A stretch of 64,000 bases of DNA. Origin: Dendrocalamus latiflorus (lineage: Eukaryota; Streptophyta; Magnoliopsida; Poales; Poaceae). Under the pieces are notes generated by a model that made no database searches, was not told the origin of the DNA, and saw only the letters and a program-made list of their open reading frames with translations. The position numbers and the translations under genes were made by a program. The stretch is taken from positions 1,307,787-1,371,786 of the forward strand of contig CM029620.1 of the NCBI GenBank assembly GCA_017311315.1, in the 5' to 3' direction. Shown here piece by piece: positions 40,322 to 52,918 of this stretch. The number at the start of each line of letters is the position of its first letter. The stretch's first letter is position 1.

Positions 40322-42282
40322 ATCATTAATCAAATACCACTTTAGTTATTCAGCAGATAGTGTTTAATGTTCTTTCTTTCTCCCATGGTGGGTAGATCGT
40401 GCAGGTGCAACAAACTAATCTTTCTTTATCCCCATGCATGCCGGTATCATAAAGGTACCTAAAACAAACAGCAACCACAAACACAACAACAACAAGAGTG
40501 AGTCCAATGACTCAGCAAATATAATAGTAGTATCAAAAAATAAAAGTGAACATCATTTCTCAAGTTCATCCATCAATCATATAAATAAACCATGCTATGC
40601 AATATGCTCAAAAATCTCTTTATCTCTTCTCTTTCGCATTTTACCGGTAATGCAGAGTGTGCATCCGTCAATGCACACCCATGCCTGTACCATCTGGTAC
40701 AGGGACCAATTGCCCATACTCCTCAAGTATGGGGACCTTTAGCCCGTCATGTCATCAACATGACGGGGACCTCGACGCTTGGTCATCTCGTGACCAAGAC
40801 TTCAATAAATCAGGATGATGCATATGCGTGAATGTCTCAACAAATAAAACTTGCATTCATAATAGTTATGCACCAGAAATTCTCCTGAACACTTTCATTT
40901 GCAATCGACCATAAACCATATCAACATATCATTAAGATAATGAAGATCACATATGCTCATAATATAGATCAAACATCTACAAACCAACAATCATCAACAA
41001 TTCACACTATAAAGTTTAGACCATCATTATACTTGCCTTAATCACGGGAAAACAGGGGATGAGCAGAAGGTGCGGCCCCTGGGATCCGTCCTCCTCCTGA
41101 ATAATAATTATAATGATTGCTAAGACAACAGTAGCGAGTCTTTAGATTAAATAAAAACACCCCCAAACTAACCCAACATGTTTAGCTTGACTCAAAACCC
41201 CAAATCCTTTCGGCCACCCTGTCCCTCTCTACGGACAGTCAACTTCAAAAATTTGTATCTATTCGTACAGAAGTCTGAATAGGGCGTTCTCAGACTTTCT
41301 GAAATATAATTAAATTATCTAACTAAACCTAGTTAGTGAGTCTCCCTGATTCGGCCATCTTCTACCCGCACCATCCAATTTTCTAAAACATCAGTTTCAT
41401 AACAGGTTCTCTAGACAGCGCACTAAAATTGTCATAACCTTCACCCCGAAAGTCGGAATCAGGATTTCTTGACCGTTCTGGAAAGCTAAGAAAATTATAT
41501 ACAACTTTCATAACATGGAGATCCTCTGATTGTCCTGTTTTCTAATCGCCCAGACCAATCTACCGAAACCTGACAGAAATTCCCCCGATCTGCAGAACAG
41601 TCCTACTAGAAAAATCGTAACTTTTGCTACAGAGGTCTGAATAATGCGTTCTAGCACTTCATGGAAAGATAATGACGTCCTCTACAGCTCTCCAGGAGAA
41701 GTCCAGACCTGAATCCCCACAAAATTACCCCAAAACGACCGCCTAACACATTCTGTCCAGGTAGTCCAGAATACCGATATTGTAACAACTAATAAAAATG
41801 CATCCAATTGGGGAACAACGGGGGTTACCCTTGACAAACCAATGTAGATTACGATGAACACCACACAATCTCCTTCCCCTTACGTTTCCCTTTTTCCCTT
41901 CCTCTCCTCCTTCTTCCGGATCAAAAATGTCTCGCTGCGATTGATCCCTTCCTCCGCTCGACCGGCAGCAAAGGGGATCTTTTTCACCAGTAGCAGGGGC
42001 TTCAATGGAGGAGGGGGAAGGAGGAGGGGCTGCTGGAGGCGCAGGGCAGGGAGGGGTGCGGCCAGGGGGAAGAGAGGAGGGAGGAATGGGGGTGGCGGCT
42101 AGGGTTTGGGGGGAGGGGCGCCTCCCCCCTTTTTGGCGGGCCTCCACTTGGGCCAAGGCCCAGGCCCAGGTTTCCGGGATTTTTCTGAAATCCCCCTCTA
42201 AAAATCATTGTTTAATTCTTTTCTATAAGGTCCCTCACTCTAATTAATCAATTAACTCTTGAATTGCTTTTGGGGTATTACA
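40322..42282 (-). repeat. Right piece of the F 3' LTR
   Basis: Begins with the ATCAT copy that matches 2017-2021 and ends GGGGTATTACA at 42282. A GC-rich part lies at 41850-42160. The bases 40316-40321 (GAGGTG) fit neither LTR A nor the target and are treated as extra terminal bases of A. No convincing ORF is present. Confidence 0.68.
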
Positions 42283-43106
42283 TTCTACCCCCCTTAAACG
42301 GAATTCGACCCCGAATTCTATCCACACATACACCAAGTTTAAATCTCAGCTAAAAACTTAACCATATTAACACGCTCTTGTTGTGAATAATTCCGGATAT
42401 TGCTCACGCATGTGAGACTCCAATTCCCATGTGGCATCTCTCTCTGTCTATTGCGACCAAAGCACCTTGACATACTTTAAAATTTTTATTCCTCCAAGCT
42501 TGCACCTCGCGCACAGATGCTGGAAGATCCGAGCGGTATGCCAACTTCCCGATCTGAGCCACGATCGTGAAAGGCCCGACATACCTCGGGCTAAGCTTCC
42601 CTTTGGTACCGAACCTCACCACACCCTTGGTGGGAGATACTCTCAAGAGCACCTAATTCCCCCACCTCAAATTCCAGATCCCTTCTTCTCACATTTGCAT
42701 ACCAGGGCCACTCGTTCAGCTGTCTTCGGGAGCAAATCCAGGCCCTAGATTGCCTTTTCACCCACCGCTTCCCAGCAAAGGGGTGACCTGCATCTAAGCC
42801 CATACAACACTTGGAATGGTGCAGCTTTAATTTCTGGAATGGTAGCTGTTATTATAAGCAAACTCCGCTAAAGGTAGCTGATCCTACTCGTTGGTCAATG
42901 GCTTTAATGGAAACCCACACTCCAGATCTTTCATGCACTCCCTCGATACCGGGTCGTACCAAACGTGTGTACCCCACTCTAGGACCCAAGGTGGTCCTAG
43001 TGATACACCAACCTCCGAATCTTTGCAACTAACAGAAGCGACTGAATATACCTTGGGTTATCATTCCCTTTGGTATCGACCCACACAACCTGCACAACAC
43101 ATGTAA
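42283..43106 (-). pseudogene. pol: Decayed integrase C-terminus of element F
   Basis: On the minus strand a polypurine tract (TTTAAGGGGGGTAGAA) abuts the F LTR, preceded by 7-bp hairpin arms GAATTCG and CGAATTC. Upstream, the reading MLLRVSPTKGVVRFGTKG, KLSPRYVGPFTIVAQIGK and LAYRSDLP is a gypsy integrase C-terminal domain. Beyond about 42650 only weak traces in other frames remain (for example RRRDLEFEVG). Multiple frameshifts make this non-functional. No chromodomain is clear. Confidence 0.75.
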
Positions 43107-44365
43107 CTCTTGTTCCAGCTCTCAATCGATCTTTTTACCTTAACAAGGAGTACCTCCTTTAACTACGGACGCACAACAGTGCTCAATGTAAACCAACTCC
43201 TTTACAAATAGAATTCAACTGAAAATAAGAGATTCTCATCGCAACCACACATCACCAACTCCACATCAGAAGGGTCAAATCGAAAGAGAAAAAAACGAGG
43301 ATTCAACACGAGAACCTTTCCACATTCTAAGTAGGTAGTTTGCAAATAATCAACACATAAGTCAAAGGAGAATCACTCAAATATCAAACCCATCCAATAT
43401 TTTTCCTAAACCGGAAAAAACCACACATGCCAACATAAAGCCAACTCAAACCACGAAAGACTTTTTCTATCATCACATAGCTCAAACAAGAATCAAAGAG
43501 CATTTTACTACCCGAGAAACTATTGTTTTTTTCTTCTAGGAATAACTTTCTCTTGATTCGCAAGATTCCAAATCATCACATACCACACTAACTCATTTCT
43601 CTTAAATTGGTAACATCAACTCTATGCTCAAATCGAGTGCATCCACCACACCCTTATAGAGGGACTCTACTGTTCTCTCAATAACATACTCTAGTCAACT
43701 CCGCTACCAACAGGTTACTTTAATGAATAATTTCCAATGCACCTCATCATTATTTTCACCCACAATCACTTCACCACAATTCCTTAAGGATAATCAACTT
43801 GAAATTCTTAGCACACACATTCATTCACTACACCCAAAGGATACTATCAAGGAACATCACACTATTTAGAATCCACTCCTTCCACTATTCTCACACGACA
43901 TCATTAGCCTCCAAGGTCCTAGCATGGAAAACCAAACCCAAAATTTCCATCTCCAGGGTTCCTATATATGTACTTCGATATAATTGATACAAAGACTCTC
44001 GAATTCGGTGACTAAAATTCCCATAATCGTACATGCTCAATCATTAACAACCACATAAAAACATATTCTCAACCTAATTATCTTTAGGAAGATTCTAACT
44101 CCTGGAGGGTTACTCATTGAAGCCAAGTCATGCATGGCAATAATTCAACAATCCCTACTATCCCAATGATTCCCATAACGGTTAGACTTCTTCACAATTA
44201 TAATCTCATTAACTACACCACCATAATCCTCCTACTAAACCTTGCAAAGTACCCAATCACGATACTCTAATAAGATTGGTCAAGATTCTCATACTCTTAA
44301 TAATTCTAATGTTCCATTAAAATGATCGAAACATTCTTGAACTACAATCTATTATAGGTTCTACT
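43107..44365 (-). other. Unrecognised AT-rich stretch, probably old element DNA
   Basis: About 1.26 kb rich in CA and AT with only tiny ORFs. It lies between the decayed F integrase and the truncated C LTR, so it is probably degraded F interior, but I recognise no domain or repeat in it. Confidence 0.4.
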
Positions 44366-44671
44366 AATTGCTCCTGGTGACATTTTGGACTTAAAAAAAT
44401 ATTTCCAACTAATATTGGTATTTAATTTTTAAACTTAAAATACCTTTTTAACTTTTAAAATTGATTTTTAATTCCAGAATATTATTTAAAATTTTAGGAA
44501 AGGTTGGAAAAAATAAGACGAACTCTTTTTGGCTTTATTAAAATATTTAAAATACATTTTCTTGCTTTAAATTTTGAAATAAAATCCAGATAAATCCAAA
44601 TAAAATCGAAATGCTTTAAAATAATTAATTTGAAATTAAATTTTGCACAAAGCAAATTTTGGGATGTTACA
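44366..44671 (-). repeat. Truncated 3' LTR of C
   Basis: On the minus strand starts TGTAACATCCC at 44671 and matches LTR U3 sequence for about 300 bp, then similarity stops. It contains the TTCCAACTAATATTGG word shared with the C 5' LTR. Confidence 0.75.
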
Positions 44672-44712
44672 AACCTACCCCCTTAGAAAGAATCTCATCC
44701 CCGAGATTCGGA
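44672..44712 (-). other. Polypurine tract and hairpin of C
   Basis: Minus strand TTCTAAGGGGGTAGGTT precedes the LTR. Hairpin arms GAATCTC and GAGATTC lie just before it. Confidence 0.75.
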
Positions 44713-44854
44713 CGGACTAGGAAAAAGAAAGGAGAGGAAAATGCAGCTCTTGGTTCCTTGTTGTGCTCTTAAGCTGCTTCTTTCTTTGAACCAAATTGGA
44801 ACTTACAAGGGATGACTACTGCCCCTGGGCACCTTTTGTGGTGATGTGGTTAAC

Positions 44855-45964
44855 TCATCCTCTTCCTTGTGATTGCGGAGTTCTTGGAGCTTTTCCTGTA
44901 GTTGGAGATATTCTCCGTCCTTCTCCTACAACTGGAGTCTGCGCTGGTGTATTTCCTAAATTGAAAGGAATTGGAGTGATAGCCTGCGGTTTCTGTGGGC
45001 AATTGCCTGCATAATGCCCCATCTCATGACACCGAAAACATTGCACCCCTGCTACTGATGTGTTGCTTTTCTGAGGTCGGACTTCGGTAAAGATGTGGGG
45101 TTCTTGCATCTCTGAACGAGGCGCAGATCCTGGAGTTCTTGGTGCATCTGTTGTTGCTGGAGCTTTGTTGAACTGGGGTGGATTCATTCGGGGTCTTGAA
45201 CTGCTTGCATTATACTGTGTCTGAAAAGCCATCTTTCTCTTACGAGAGTCCTGCAATTGATATTGAGCACCTTCCTAGACAAGGGCCTTGTTTACCATGT
45301 GCTGAAATGTCGGGAAATCTTTGGACACCAACTGCACCTTGAGGTTGGAATCAAGTCCTTGCATGAACCGCCAAATCTTTGTTGCGTCTGTTGCCACATC
45401 TTCTGGTGCATACCTGGATAGTTGAGTGAACCTATTCAGGTACTCATAAACACTAAGGTTTCCTTGCTGCAAGTTGTAAAACTCCCTCTTCTTCATTTCC
45501 ATTATTCCCATAGGAATATGTGCAGTGCGAAAAGCTTCAACAAATTCAGCCCATGTGATGGATTGCACATCTTAATGAACAGAACAATAGTTTTCCCACC
45601 AATTAGCAACGATTCCTTTTAGCTGATGAGCGGCATACAACACTTTTTCATGATCACTGCATTGAGCTAGGATCAACTTCTTCTCCACATCCTTAATCCA
45701 ATCATCTGCCTCCAATGGATCCACTGAACCAGCAAAAGTAGGAGGTCTTGCCCTCATAAACTCTCCCAACTTAGACTGCGGTGCTGGGTTTGGTGCATGG
45801 GGAACTTGTTGTACTTGGTTCTGAGCAAGGGCTTGAAGTAGTTGCAGTTGCATAGCCACCATCTGCTCCAAGTTGGGGGCTTGAGCGGGAGGTGGTGGTA
45901 TGTTGTTGTCCGGCTGGGCATTCGTACCACGGCTGCTGCCAGGGTTGCTCCTTGTGTTCACCAT
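44855..45964 (-). pseudogene. gag: gag of element C, broken
   Basis: Starts MVNTRSNPGSSRGTN at 45964, closely like gag of A. It has the Pro/Gln-rich N-terminus, the capsid-like region (VEAFRTAHIPMGIMEM, FYNLQQGNLSVYEYL) and a CCHC knuckle (CFRCHEMGHYAGNC). It is broken between 45572 and 45568 and again near 45257-45274, giving three open pieces. After PRTPQSQGRG the frame ends and terminal element DNA follows directly, so pol is missing. It differs enough from A's gag to be another subfamily. Confidence 0.9.
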
Positions 45965-47872
45965 CTGAAGCGGTTTCCGAAGACAGCATAAGATAAGAGG
46001 GAACTAGCATAGGTAAGAAATTTAGGGGGAAACTAAGCAACATCCCAAACCAACACACAAGAAAGAAGTAAGCAACAACTTAGAAGAAACTTAACTTGAA
46101 AATCAAAATAGTTTTTAAGGATGGCTGTACTACAAGTATACAAAGACTTAGTACAGTCCACCTAACACACAAGCAAGTAATATATAAGCGTTCTAAAATC
46201 GTAAGACTTTACTTGGGTACTACAACTAAAGAACTAGTCCTCGCTCCTTCATGATTCTAACTTGTTCTTTGGTACTCTGAAGTATTCCTTTAACTGAGAA
46301 ATACGGAAGACAATAACAAATCGGAGTGCTACATCTTTAGTCGCCTGCAAGCTTTGGATTAACTTCAATTGCCCTTATCATATTGATTAATTCAGAATTC
46401 CACCAAAAAGGGCTTAACTTCCGCAAGTGTTTATCCGAGAAACACATAATTATTTCAACTCTTCAAAAATTCTTGATTCCAAAATCATATACCACAAATG
46501 CACCTTATTGATTTCAGCAAATAATCTCTTAAACTTTTATTCTCTGCTCTAATTTGGATCGACGTCAAACCATAGAATTTTTCTAACAAGAATCCAATAC
46601 CATTGTAATTTGTGATTTCCACCAATTGTTTTATGATCATTATGTAGTCCAACAGATCCATAACTCTGATCAAATAATATAAAATTAATTCAACCTTCAA
46701 TAAATTTTAAGATCATCTAAGCAATAATTTAATTTTCATTAATCCACCAAAACCAATCTTTCGATAATCATCATTTTGGTTCCACCAAATTTGAATGAAT
46801 TCAAATACCCCAATTAATTTTTATCGGAAAATCTCTCAACAAATTCTTATTGAACAATCTATCTCCCACAATTAATTTAAATCCTCCAGGTTGAACATCC
46901 TTAAACGACCTAGTTAATCCCATTAGTTAAAATCCAATTATCTAACAATGACCTATTAAATCCACCAATTCAAATTGACATATCAAGGTCCACTTTGCAA
47001 TGATAAAATTAATCTACCAAGATATCTAAGTGTATTATCTTCTAGAATTCCAGTAGTATCCACTTATCATCAATAGGTCCACCAAACTCTGATAATCAAT
47101 TCATTCCACAAAATTCATCCACTCTTCATGATTCAACCAAATCACCAAAAATTGATACCATGAATTGTTTATGATAATTCAACTTCTTAATCTTTTAAGC
47201 TCCCATTACTGGATCAATCTCTTAATACTAATCCTCCAACGATCACAAGTAATCCCTTCAATAAAAATCTTGTTTTACATCCAATTGCTCCTTTCAATCC
47301 TAGATAATAAATCCAAGGCAAAGTTCAGACTCTTCCCATGATCTAATTAGGTCCCCCAAGTTCAACTTTGTATTTAACCTCTAGTCAATTCACAAAGATG
47401 ACATTCTTTAGATTTATTTATAATCAATTGGTATCCACAAATAAACCTTTTATCTCAATCCTGTCGAATATTATTCAATCTTGTCAATTATGAATCCAAA
47501 ATATATCACTCTAGCAACAATTCTCCAATTTACCTAACTTGACATGCACTGATTATCACGGCTTTCCCGACAAGAGCACTTTCCAATAATTTGTTGTATT
47601 CCATATACTCTAGGTCTCCAAGGATTCTCCAAGTGATTTTCAGACCAACCTCATCGCTCCCTCCATAGAAATTACAGAGGAAAGGGGATATAATTACCAT
47701 TCCAAAAAGTCAATAACCAGATAGATAAGGAAGAATACCATGACGAAGGTAAGGATAGAAAGACAAGAAAAGACAAGGGTAGCAAATTATTAAATTTTTA
47801 TTTTATAAAATAAATTTTGAAGCTCTTCTACTAACGACCATTCTAACTAGGTCACGTCCTACAGTCAAATTG
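45965..47872 (-). other. Long AT-rich leader of C without orf0
   Basis: About 1.9 kb between gag and primer site. In A this interval (1.35 kb) holds orf0; here no ORF beyond about 70 codons and no resemblance to orf0 is seen. The sequence is AT-rich and built of loosely similar words such as CCACCAAAT and ATTCCA. Confidence 0.7.
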
Positions 47873-47884
47873 GCTCTGATACCA
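47873..47884 (-). other. Primer binding site of C (Met-tRNA)
   Basis: Minus strand TGGTATCAGAGC, separated from the 5' LTR by GAGA. Confidence 0.9.
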
Positions 47885-48148
47885 TCTCTGTCGGGACCCC
47901 GGATTTTCGATCCCGGACCCTCTGTGTATTATAGCACTAGTCCCAAGTTAAAACTAGTGCACACAGTTAAACAGAAATGATTACATAACCAACAACGCTT
48001 TATTACAATAATAGAGAGTACTGACCGAAAGGTCTCATTATTACAAATGAGGTTTCAAGACCTCACACACACGAAACACAGCGGAAGCAAAATAAATCCA
48101 GTGAAGACCCATCAATACGCCACAGGCAATTGACTAGGGAAGCACGAC

Positions 48149-49545
48149 CTAGTATTCCGGGAATCCTTCGTCGAATCCGCAAGCGAAGTAGCCGTAGTCT
48201 CCCTCTTGAGCTTCGTAATCCTCTGAGTATTATTTTTGAGTGCAGCATGTGAGTACATAAAGTACTCCGCAAGTCTTGGGAAAAATGCAGTAGATGCAAG
48301 GCTTAACAAAGGAGGGTAATATGGTTCTTTTGCACAAAGCAATATTTTATCTCAAATACCATTAAGTAATTTTGAAGGCATATTTAATAAAGTAATTGTT
48401 TTAACAGAAACTATCATTAATTTTATAGTGAAGGTTCTATCCACCAACACTAGTTAACCAACTTTAACTGATAAAGTTTAAAACTGCGGGTTACATCCAC
48501 CCTCTCTGGCTCCAACTGCCAGGATACCCTTCCGAGAGTTCCCTCCACTCTCGGTATTCCAAAGTTTTGTTTTTAAAACGAAAACCAAATATCTACCATG
48601 TGAATGCATTCCTTGCCCGCCCTTGACCGTGGGCACGGCTATTCGAATAGTTTGACACTCTGCGGAGGTTGTACAACTTTACCCCCAAGAGATAAATTAT
48701 CTTAATAGTCACCACGCTTCCTTTGGCATGAGACACAGATAAAATATCAGAAAGCCTTTACTTCACTCTAGTCTAGCTAGACACCACCCGCTGAGGTTTC
48801 ACCGCAGAAGGGTTAAATCCACCCAGTCTAAAGCCCCCTCTTGCGCCATATGAGTACAGTAAATCCCTGTCCCTCACTGTGAATAACCAGTAAATCCATG
48901 GCACCCACTTCCCACTGGTGGTACCTAAACTAGACTATCATAAGTTAGTCAGCTAGGTCGTACCCATATAGACATGGGGTTGTACGGTAGTGCTCAGTCT
49001 GGACAAACACAAGCGTCGGTCCTTAATTGACTAGGGCGGAACATACACTTTACAAAATCTCGTGCTAACCGCACCAATCCAATCCAACCATCTGCCCTGG
49101 TGTAAAACCACTTTTATATTTTATTTTATTTTAAAAGATCAGTGGCAACACCAATCGCCACTAAATTTCTGAATACAAATATTATTGCAATGAAACATAA
49201 TTTCCCATTCCAAAGTTACAAAAGAATTAAATAGCATAACTAAGCATTATACTACCGTTCTAATATTAACAAATAATTATAATACTCTCATTATTGAGAC
49301 AAAGCAAATTCTAAGGTTACAAAGGTACATGGCATTCAACTTCAATTGAGGGCATAACAAGGTTGGATTAACTAATACCTTAAGATAGAAACTAGTATTT
49401 TATGTAAATAGCAATGCACATAAATTTAAAACAATTAAAACATTTCACAAACATAGGTTCAAAATGATCAAAGGAGACTTGCCTTCTTGCACGCTCTCTG
49501 GGTCTTCTTGCTGCGGAGTGGAGAGATCTTCGGCAACGGTGGAAT
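48149..49545 (-). CDS. Predicted exons 2 and 3 of the LTR reading frame, C copy
   Basis: Exon 2 is 49545-49483 (63 nt) after CGCGCGTAG and before AAG/GCAAGT. Exon 3 is 48222-48149 (74 nt), ending in TAG. The product reads DSTVAEDLSTPQQEDPESVQ, then EAQEGDYGYFACGFDEGF. Relative to A, exon 3 lacks one codon and many third positions differ. The exon 1 donor is not clear here: the A-like donor site reads CAGCAAGTACC, so either a variant donor is used or this copy is dead. A 390-nt region from TATA to that point has no ATG. Confidence 0.4.
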
Positions 49546-50172
49546 CTACGCGCGAAAAGACGAGCAAACAAAACAAATAAATACAAACAAAATTCAAATA
49601 AAATTCAAAAAGAGCACATATTTAGATAGCTTATGATTTTATAAAAATTTAGAAATTTGAACGGCTCAATTTGGAGTTAAAATGAGAAAGTTAGGGCCTC
49701 TGAAAGTTTAAATTCAGAGAAAAAGAAAAACTGGATAACGCGGCTAGCCAAGTGGCCACTCGGGTGTTGCTTGCCCATATAGGGTAAGTAACCCCTTTGA
49801 GGTACTTGCTGGAGGGGGCTGGGCAGAGGTGGCCGGAGGCAGTGGCGCCGGCGGCGAGGGGTAGCCGGAGTGGTTCGAGTGAGGTCCAAAACGGGGTCCG
49901 TTGCGAAGGCGGTTCTATCGGAGTGTTCGGTGTGGCTCAGGGATTAGCGAAGGCAGCCGGCGACGGGAGGAGCGGCGGCGCAGCACGGGTGCTCCTGTGC
50001 GGCGGCGATCCGGCGGCGGGGAGAGGCGGCCCAGGTGTCCCTGAGGTGCGTGTGGGCACGGTGAAGGTGGTGGCGGATTTGAAGGCTCACGGCGCGGGGG
50101 CTCTCGGGTGGCGGAGAGGGGCAATTAGAGGTGGAGTGGGGTGGGACGAGATGGGGCGGAGCTCGGGGCACC

Positions 50173-50179
50173 TTTTATA
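50173..50179 (-). promoter_or_regulatory. TATA box of C
   Basis: TATAAAA on the minus strand, followed by a GC-rich leader without ATG. Confidence 0.65.
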
Positions 50180-51573
50180 GGGGCGGAGGGGGAGCAGGGG
50201 CGCGGCGATTGCTCGCCGGGGCTGGCGGCCGGAAAAGGAAGGGAAGGCGGGAGGAAAGGAAAGGGGGGCAGAGAAGGAAGGAAGGCGCGGGATTAGGGGG
50301 ATCTGGTCGCGGTAGTGCCCGAGGTTTCCAAAGCCGGAGAGAGCCGGGAAGGAAAGGCCGGATTGGGCGCGGATATGGTCGCCGGAGCAAGAAAGGAAAG
50401 AGGGGGAAGAAAGAAGGATGGAGGCGGTGCCGCGGGGAGGAAAGGCCTGATGGGCGGGGCCCAGGCGGCAGCGGCAGCGGGACGCGGGCGGCTGACTAAC
50501 GGGCCGGGCCCGCTTGGCGGAGCGAGAGGGAAATGCGGCCTGGATTGGGTCGTGCGATGACGTGGGCGGATCTGGGCAGTCCACGCGTCGGGCGGAGGTG
50601 GAGGTGAGGGATTTTTATTTTTATAATTTGATTTTTATTTTCAAAAAAGGCTAGAAAATTATTTAGGCCTCAGAAAAATATGAGAATACCTCCAAAAATT
50701 CCAGAACAATTCACAGAAGCTCCTGGAGATATTTTAGACTTAATAAAATTATTTCCAACTAATGTTGGTATTTAATTTTCATACTTTAAAATACTTTTTA
50801 AATTTTAAAAATAGGTTTTAAACTCCAGAAAATCCAGAAAACCAAACAAAAGGGAAATAAAATCCAAATACTTTAAAATAATTTATTTGAAATTAAATTT
50901 TTCCAGAAAGCAAATTTTGGGATGCTACACAAAGCTGCCCCTCGTATGCGTGGCCGAGTCAAAGTGCCGCTTCGGCCCGCGGACGCAGTGTCGACGCGGG
51001 CTCCGGGGTCATCTTGCAGACTCAAAGTCACGTCCCTATTCGGGCTTGACCGAGGAGGGCTTCGGAGTCCTCGCGTAGGCTCGAGGTTGGAGGGCCGCCC
51101 GATGTCTCGCGGCACGATGACGTTGCGTCAATGGCACCGTAGATTATGCCGACGGTTGTCGTGCGGCGAGACCGGACCAACGCACCCTACGCTATTGGTG
51201 GGACTCTGACTCGGCATCCACCGCACTGTCAGTTCCGGTAGAGCTGACAGGAGCGACAGCCGATGCACCAGATACGACCGCGGAGGACCGGGCCCTCCGT
51301 CAAGAAGGCAATCCTTTCCCCTTGATGCCGTCGTCACAACGCGAATGCCTAGAGCTTCACACACCTGATTTATCCGCCCTAGCTTCGCCTCCACGGTCGT
51401 AGCATACGGTCCGAAGAACACGGCCACCGCACGCTCCGCGTCCCCAAGAGAAGCTCTATAGGCGAGAAGAGGCAAAAAAAGAAAGGGAGCAAGGCTCCAC
51501 CCCAAGACTTACGAGGATTGGAAGGCCTCGATAACAGGGACACGGATGAGTAGACATTGTCACGCTGAAGGCC

Positions 51574-52573
51574 CTAAGGTTGGATGCGCCACCCATCGGC
51601 AAGTGGTGCGACACCATACATGACGAACTCCTCGGCGAGGTCGCGCATGTTGAAGCGGGCGGTGATCCCCACATGCCTCCGCACCCTCCGCCTATCCTTG
51701 TCGTCGATTGGCGTGCTTGGTGAGGTATTGAATGACACCGGTCGGCCAGTGCACTGGAGGCCACTGCCGCTCGCCACGCGGTGGTAAAACCACCGTTTCA
51801 TCCAGTTCGGTTCCGACTTCATCTGGGTCGAGTTGGCAGGGAAAATCTTCCCGCACTGCGATCGCAGGATGAAGTTGACGCCGCTGAAGTTGGAAAACGT
51901 CCCCCTCCCAGCTTCTTCGGCTGGCACCATGCATCGTGGAGGAACGCGAATAGCGAGGCGCTAGGCCAGCATGCCTCTGTACGCAGTGCTCGGCTGTAGA
52001 CGGCAAGACAGGCTATCACATTCGGAGTCAACTGCGCCAGCTCCAGCCCGAAGGTCCGCAAGACAGCACCGACTATCATGGCCGCTGGGATGCGAAGACC
52101 GGATTCAAAATAAGCAACGAAGACGATCACCTTCGACTTCTCCGAGCGTGGTTCTGTCTTGTCGCTAACGGGCAACCGCACCTCACGGTGGTCCGACAGC
52201 TTCCCTTTGTGCAACAAAGTCCGGGTCGTCTCCTCCGTCGCGAGAGTTGGGCCCAAGATGTGGGAGCAAGGACCCTCCACTTTCTCCATCACTACCCACC
52301 GCTTGTCCAACAACGATGGCTCGCGCCCCTCGAGTGTGTACTCCACCTCGATCGACACGATCGCCGGGATGGGGTGTCACTGCCGGCTGGGGTCAGGGGC
52401 CTGTTGGAGTCCGACTCCGACACAGAGGCCCCCAGGGTCGGGGAGCCAGCTTCTTCAGGGGGCGCTGGTGTTCCTACGGTTCCTTCTGAGGCTATGGGGA
52501 CACCACAGTGAGCCCGTCGGTTGATGTCGAAGGTAAGCTTGATTCCCTTCGTACAACCCTGTGAGGCTTCCAT
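51574..52573 (-). pseudogene. Transposase_28-like (Tat extra ORF) N-terminal region, broken
   Basis: Starts at an ATG at 52573 (MEASQGCTKGIKLTFDINRR), shifts frame near 52350, and continues with VEYTLEGREPSLL, VIVFVAYFESGLRIP and LELAQLTPNVIACLAVYS. It shifts again near 51930 to reach FSGVNFILRSQCGK and NWMKRWFYHRV, ending near 51574 (GVAPLADGWRIQP). The pattern FVAYFE, LxxLxPN and WxKRWFY is what I associate with the Transposase_28 family. Possible continuation in another frame runs to 51128. Function of the family is unknown. It is broken and not expressed as one protein. Confidence 0.55.
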
Positions 52574-52918
52574 AAAATCCTAACCCCTATGTTCTCGTAC
52601 TAACAGGGGTTCGGGCCTCCGACCATGGACGATCTCCGGGGGGCGGGGACGCCCGGTTGGTGGCATCGGCTACCGACGCCCTCGAAATTGTCGGCACGGA
52701 GGCCACAGACCGAGCTTAACAGACTTCGTCCCTCGACCGGAGGTGCTGCGGGCATGGTGAGGGGTTACAAACAGCGTAGTCGCCAGCTTGGATTGTGAGG
52801 CGCTGTTGACGTGGGAGTCGGAGCTTCTAGGAGGCGCGCTAGGGGCTCGGAGATGAGGGTGAGTACTCGACTTTTGACGGTGTGTGCCGCCACTTAGAAA
52901 TTCGCTAACGGCTGCATT

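Larger units (their letters stand above)
44366..50929 (-). mobile_element. gag-only gypsy element C, 3' end truncated
   Basis: Minus strand order: 5' LTR (50929-47889), primer site, long leader, gag, polypurine tract, then only about 306 bp of 3' LTR. Protease, RT, RNase H and integrase are absent; gag is followed within about 170 bp by the terminal polypurine region. This is a deletion derivative of an A-like element. The remaining 3' LTR piece carries a segment of roughly 75 bp that the 5' LTR lacks but solo LTR G has, so the two LTRs may come from different subfamilies or the 5' LTR has a deletion. No second target duplication can be found for CAAAG (50930-50934). Confidence 0.78.
47889..50929 (-). 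repeat. 5' LTR of C (3041 bp)
   Basis: On the plus strand runs from TGTCGGGACC to GATGCTACA. It contains a TATA box at 50173-50179, the palindromic block at 48627-48650 and the hairpin at 48251-48267, all in the same order as in A, D and G. Confidence 0.9.

Noticed and set aside
43107..44365. Possible extra LTR or MITE
   Set aside because: No terminal repeats, duplications or known words could be found.
51781..52524. Plus-strand ORFs over the Transposase_28-like region
   Set aside because: They are shadows of the minus-strand reading, which matches a family pattern; the plus-strand readings have none.
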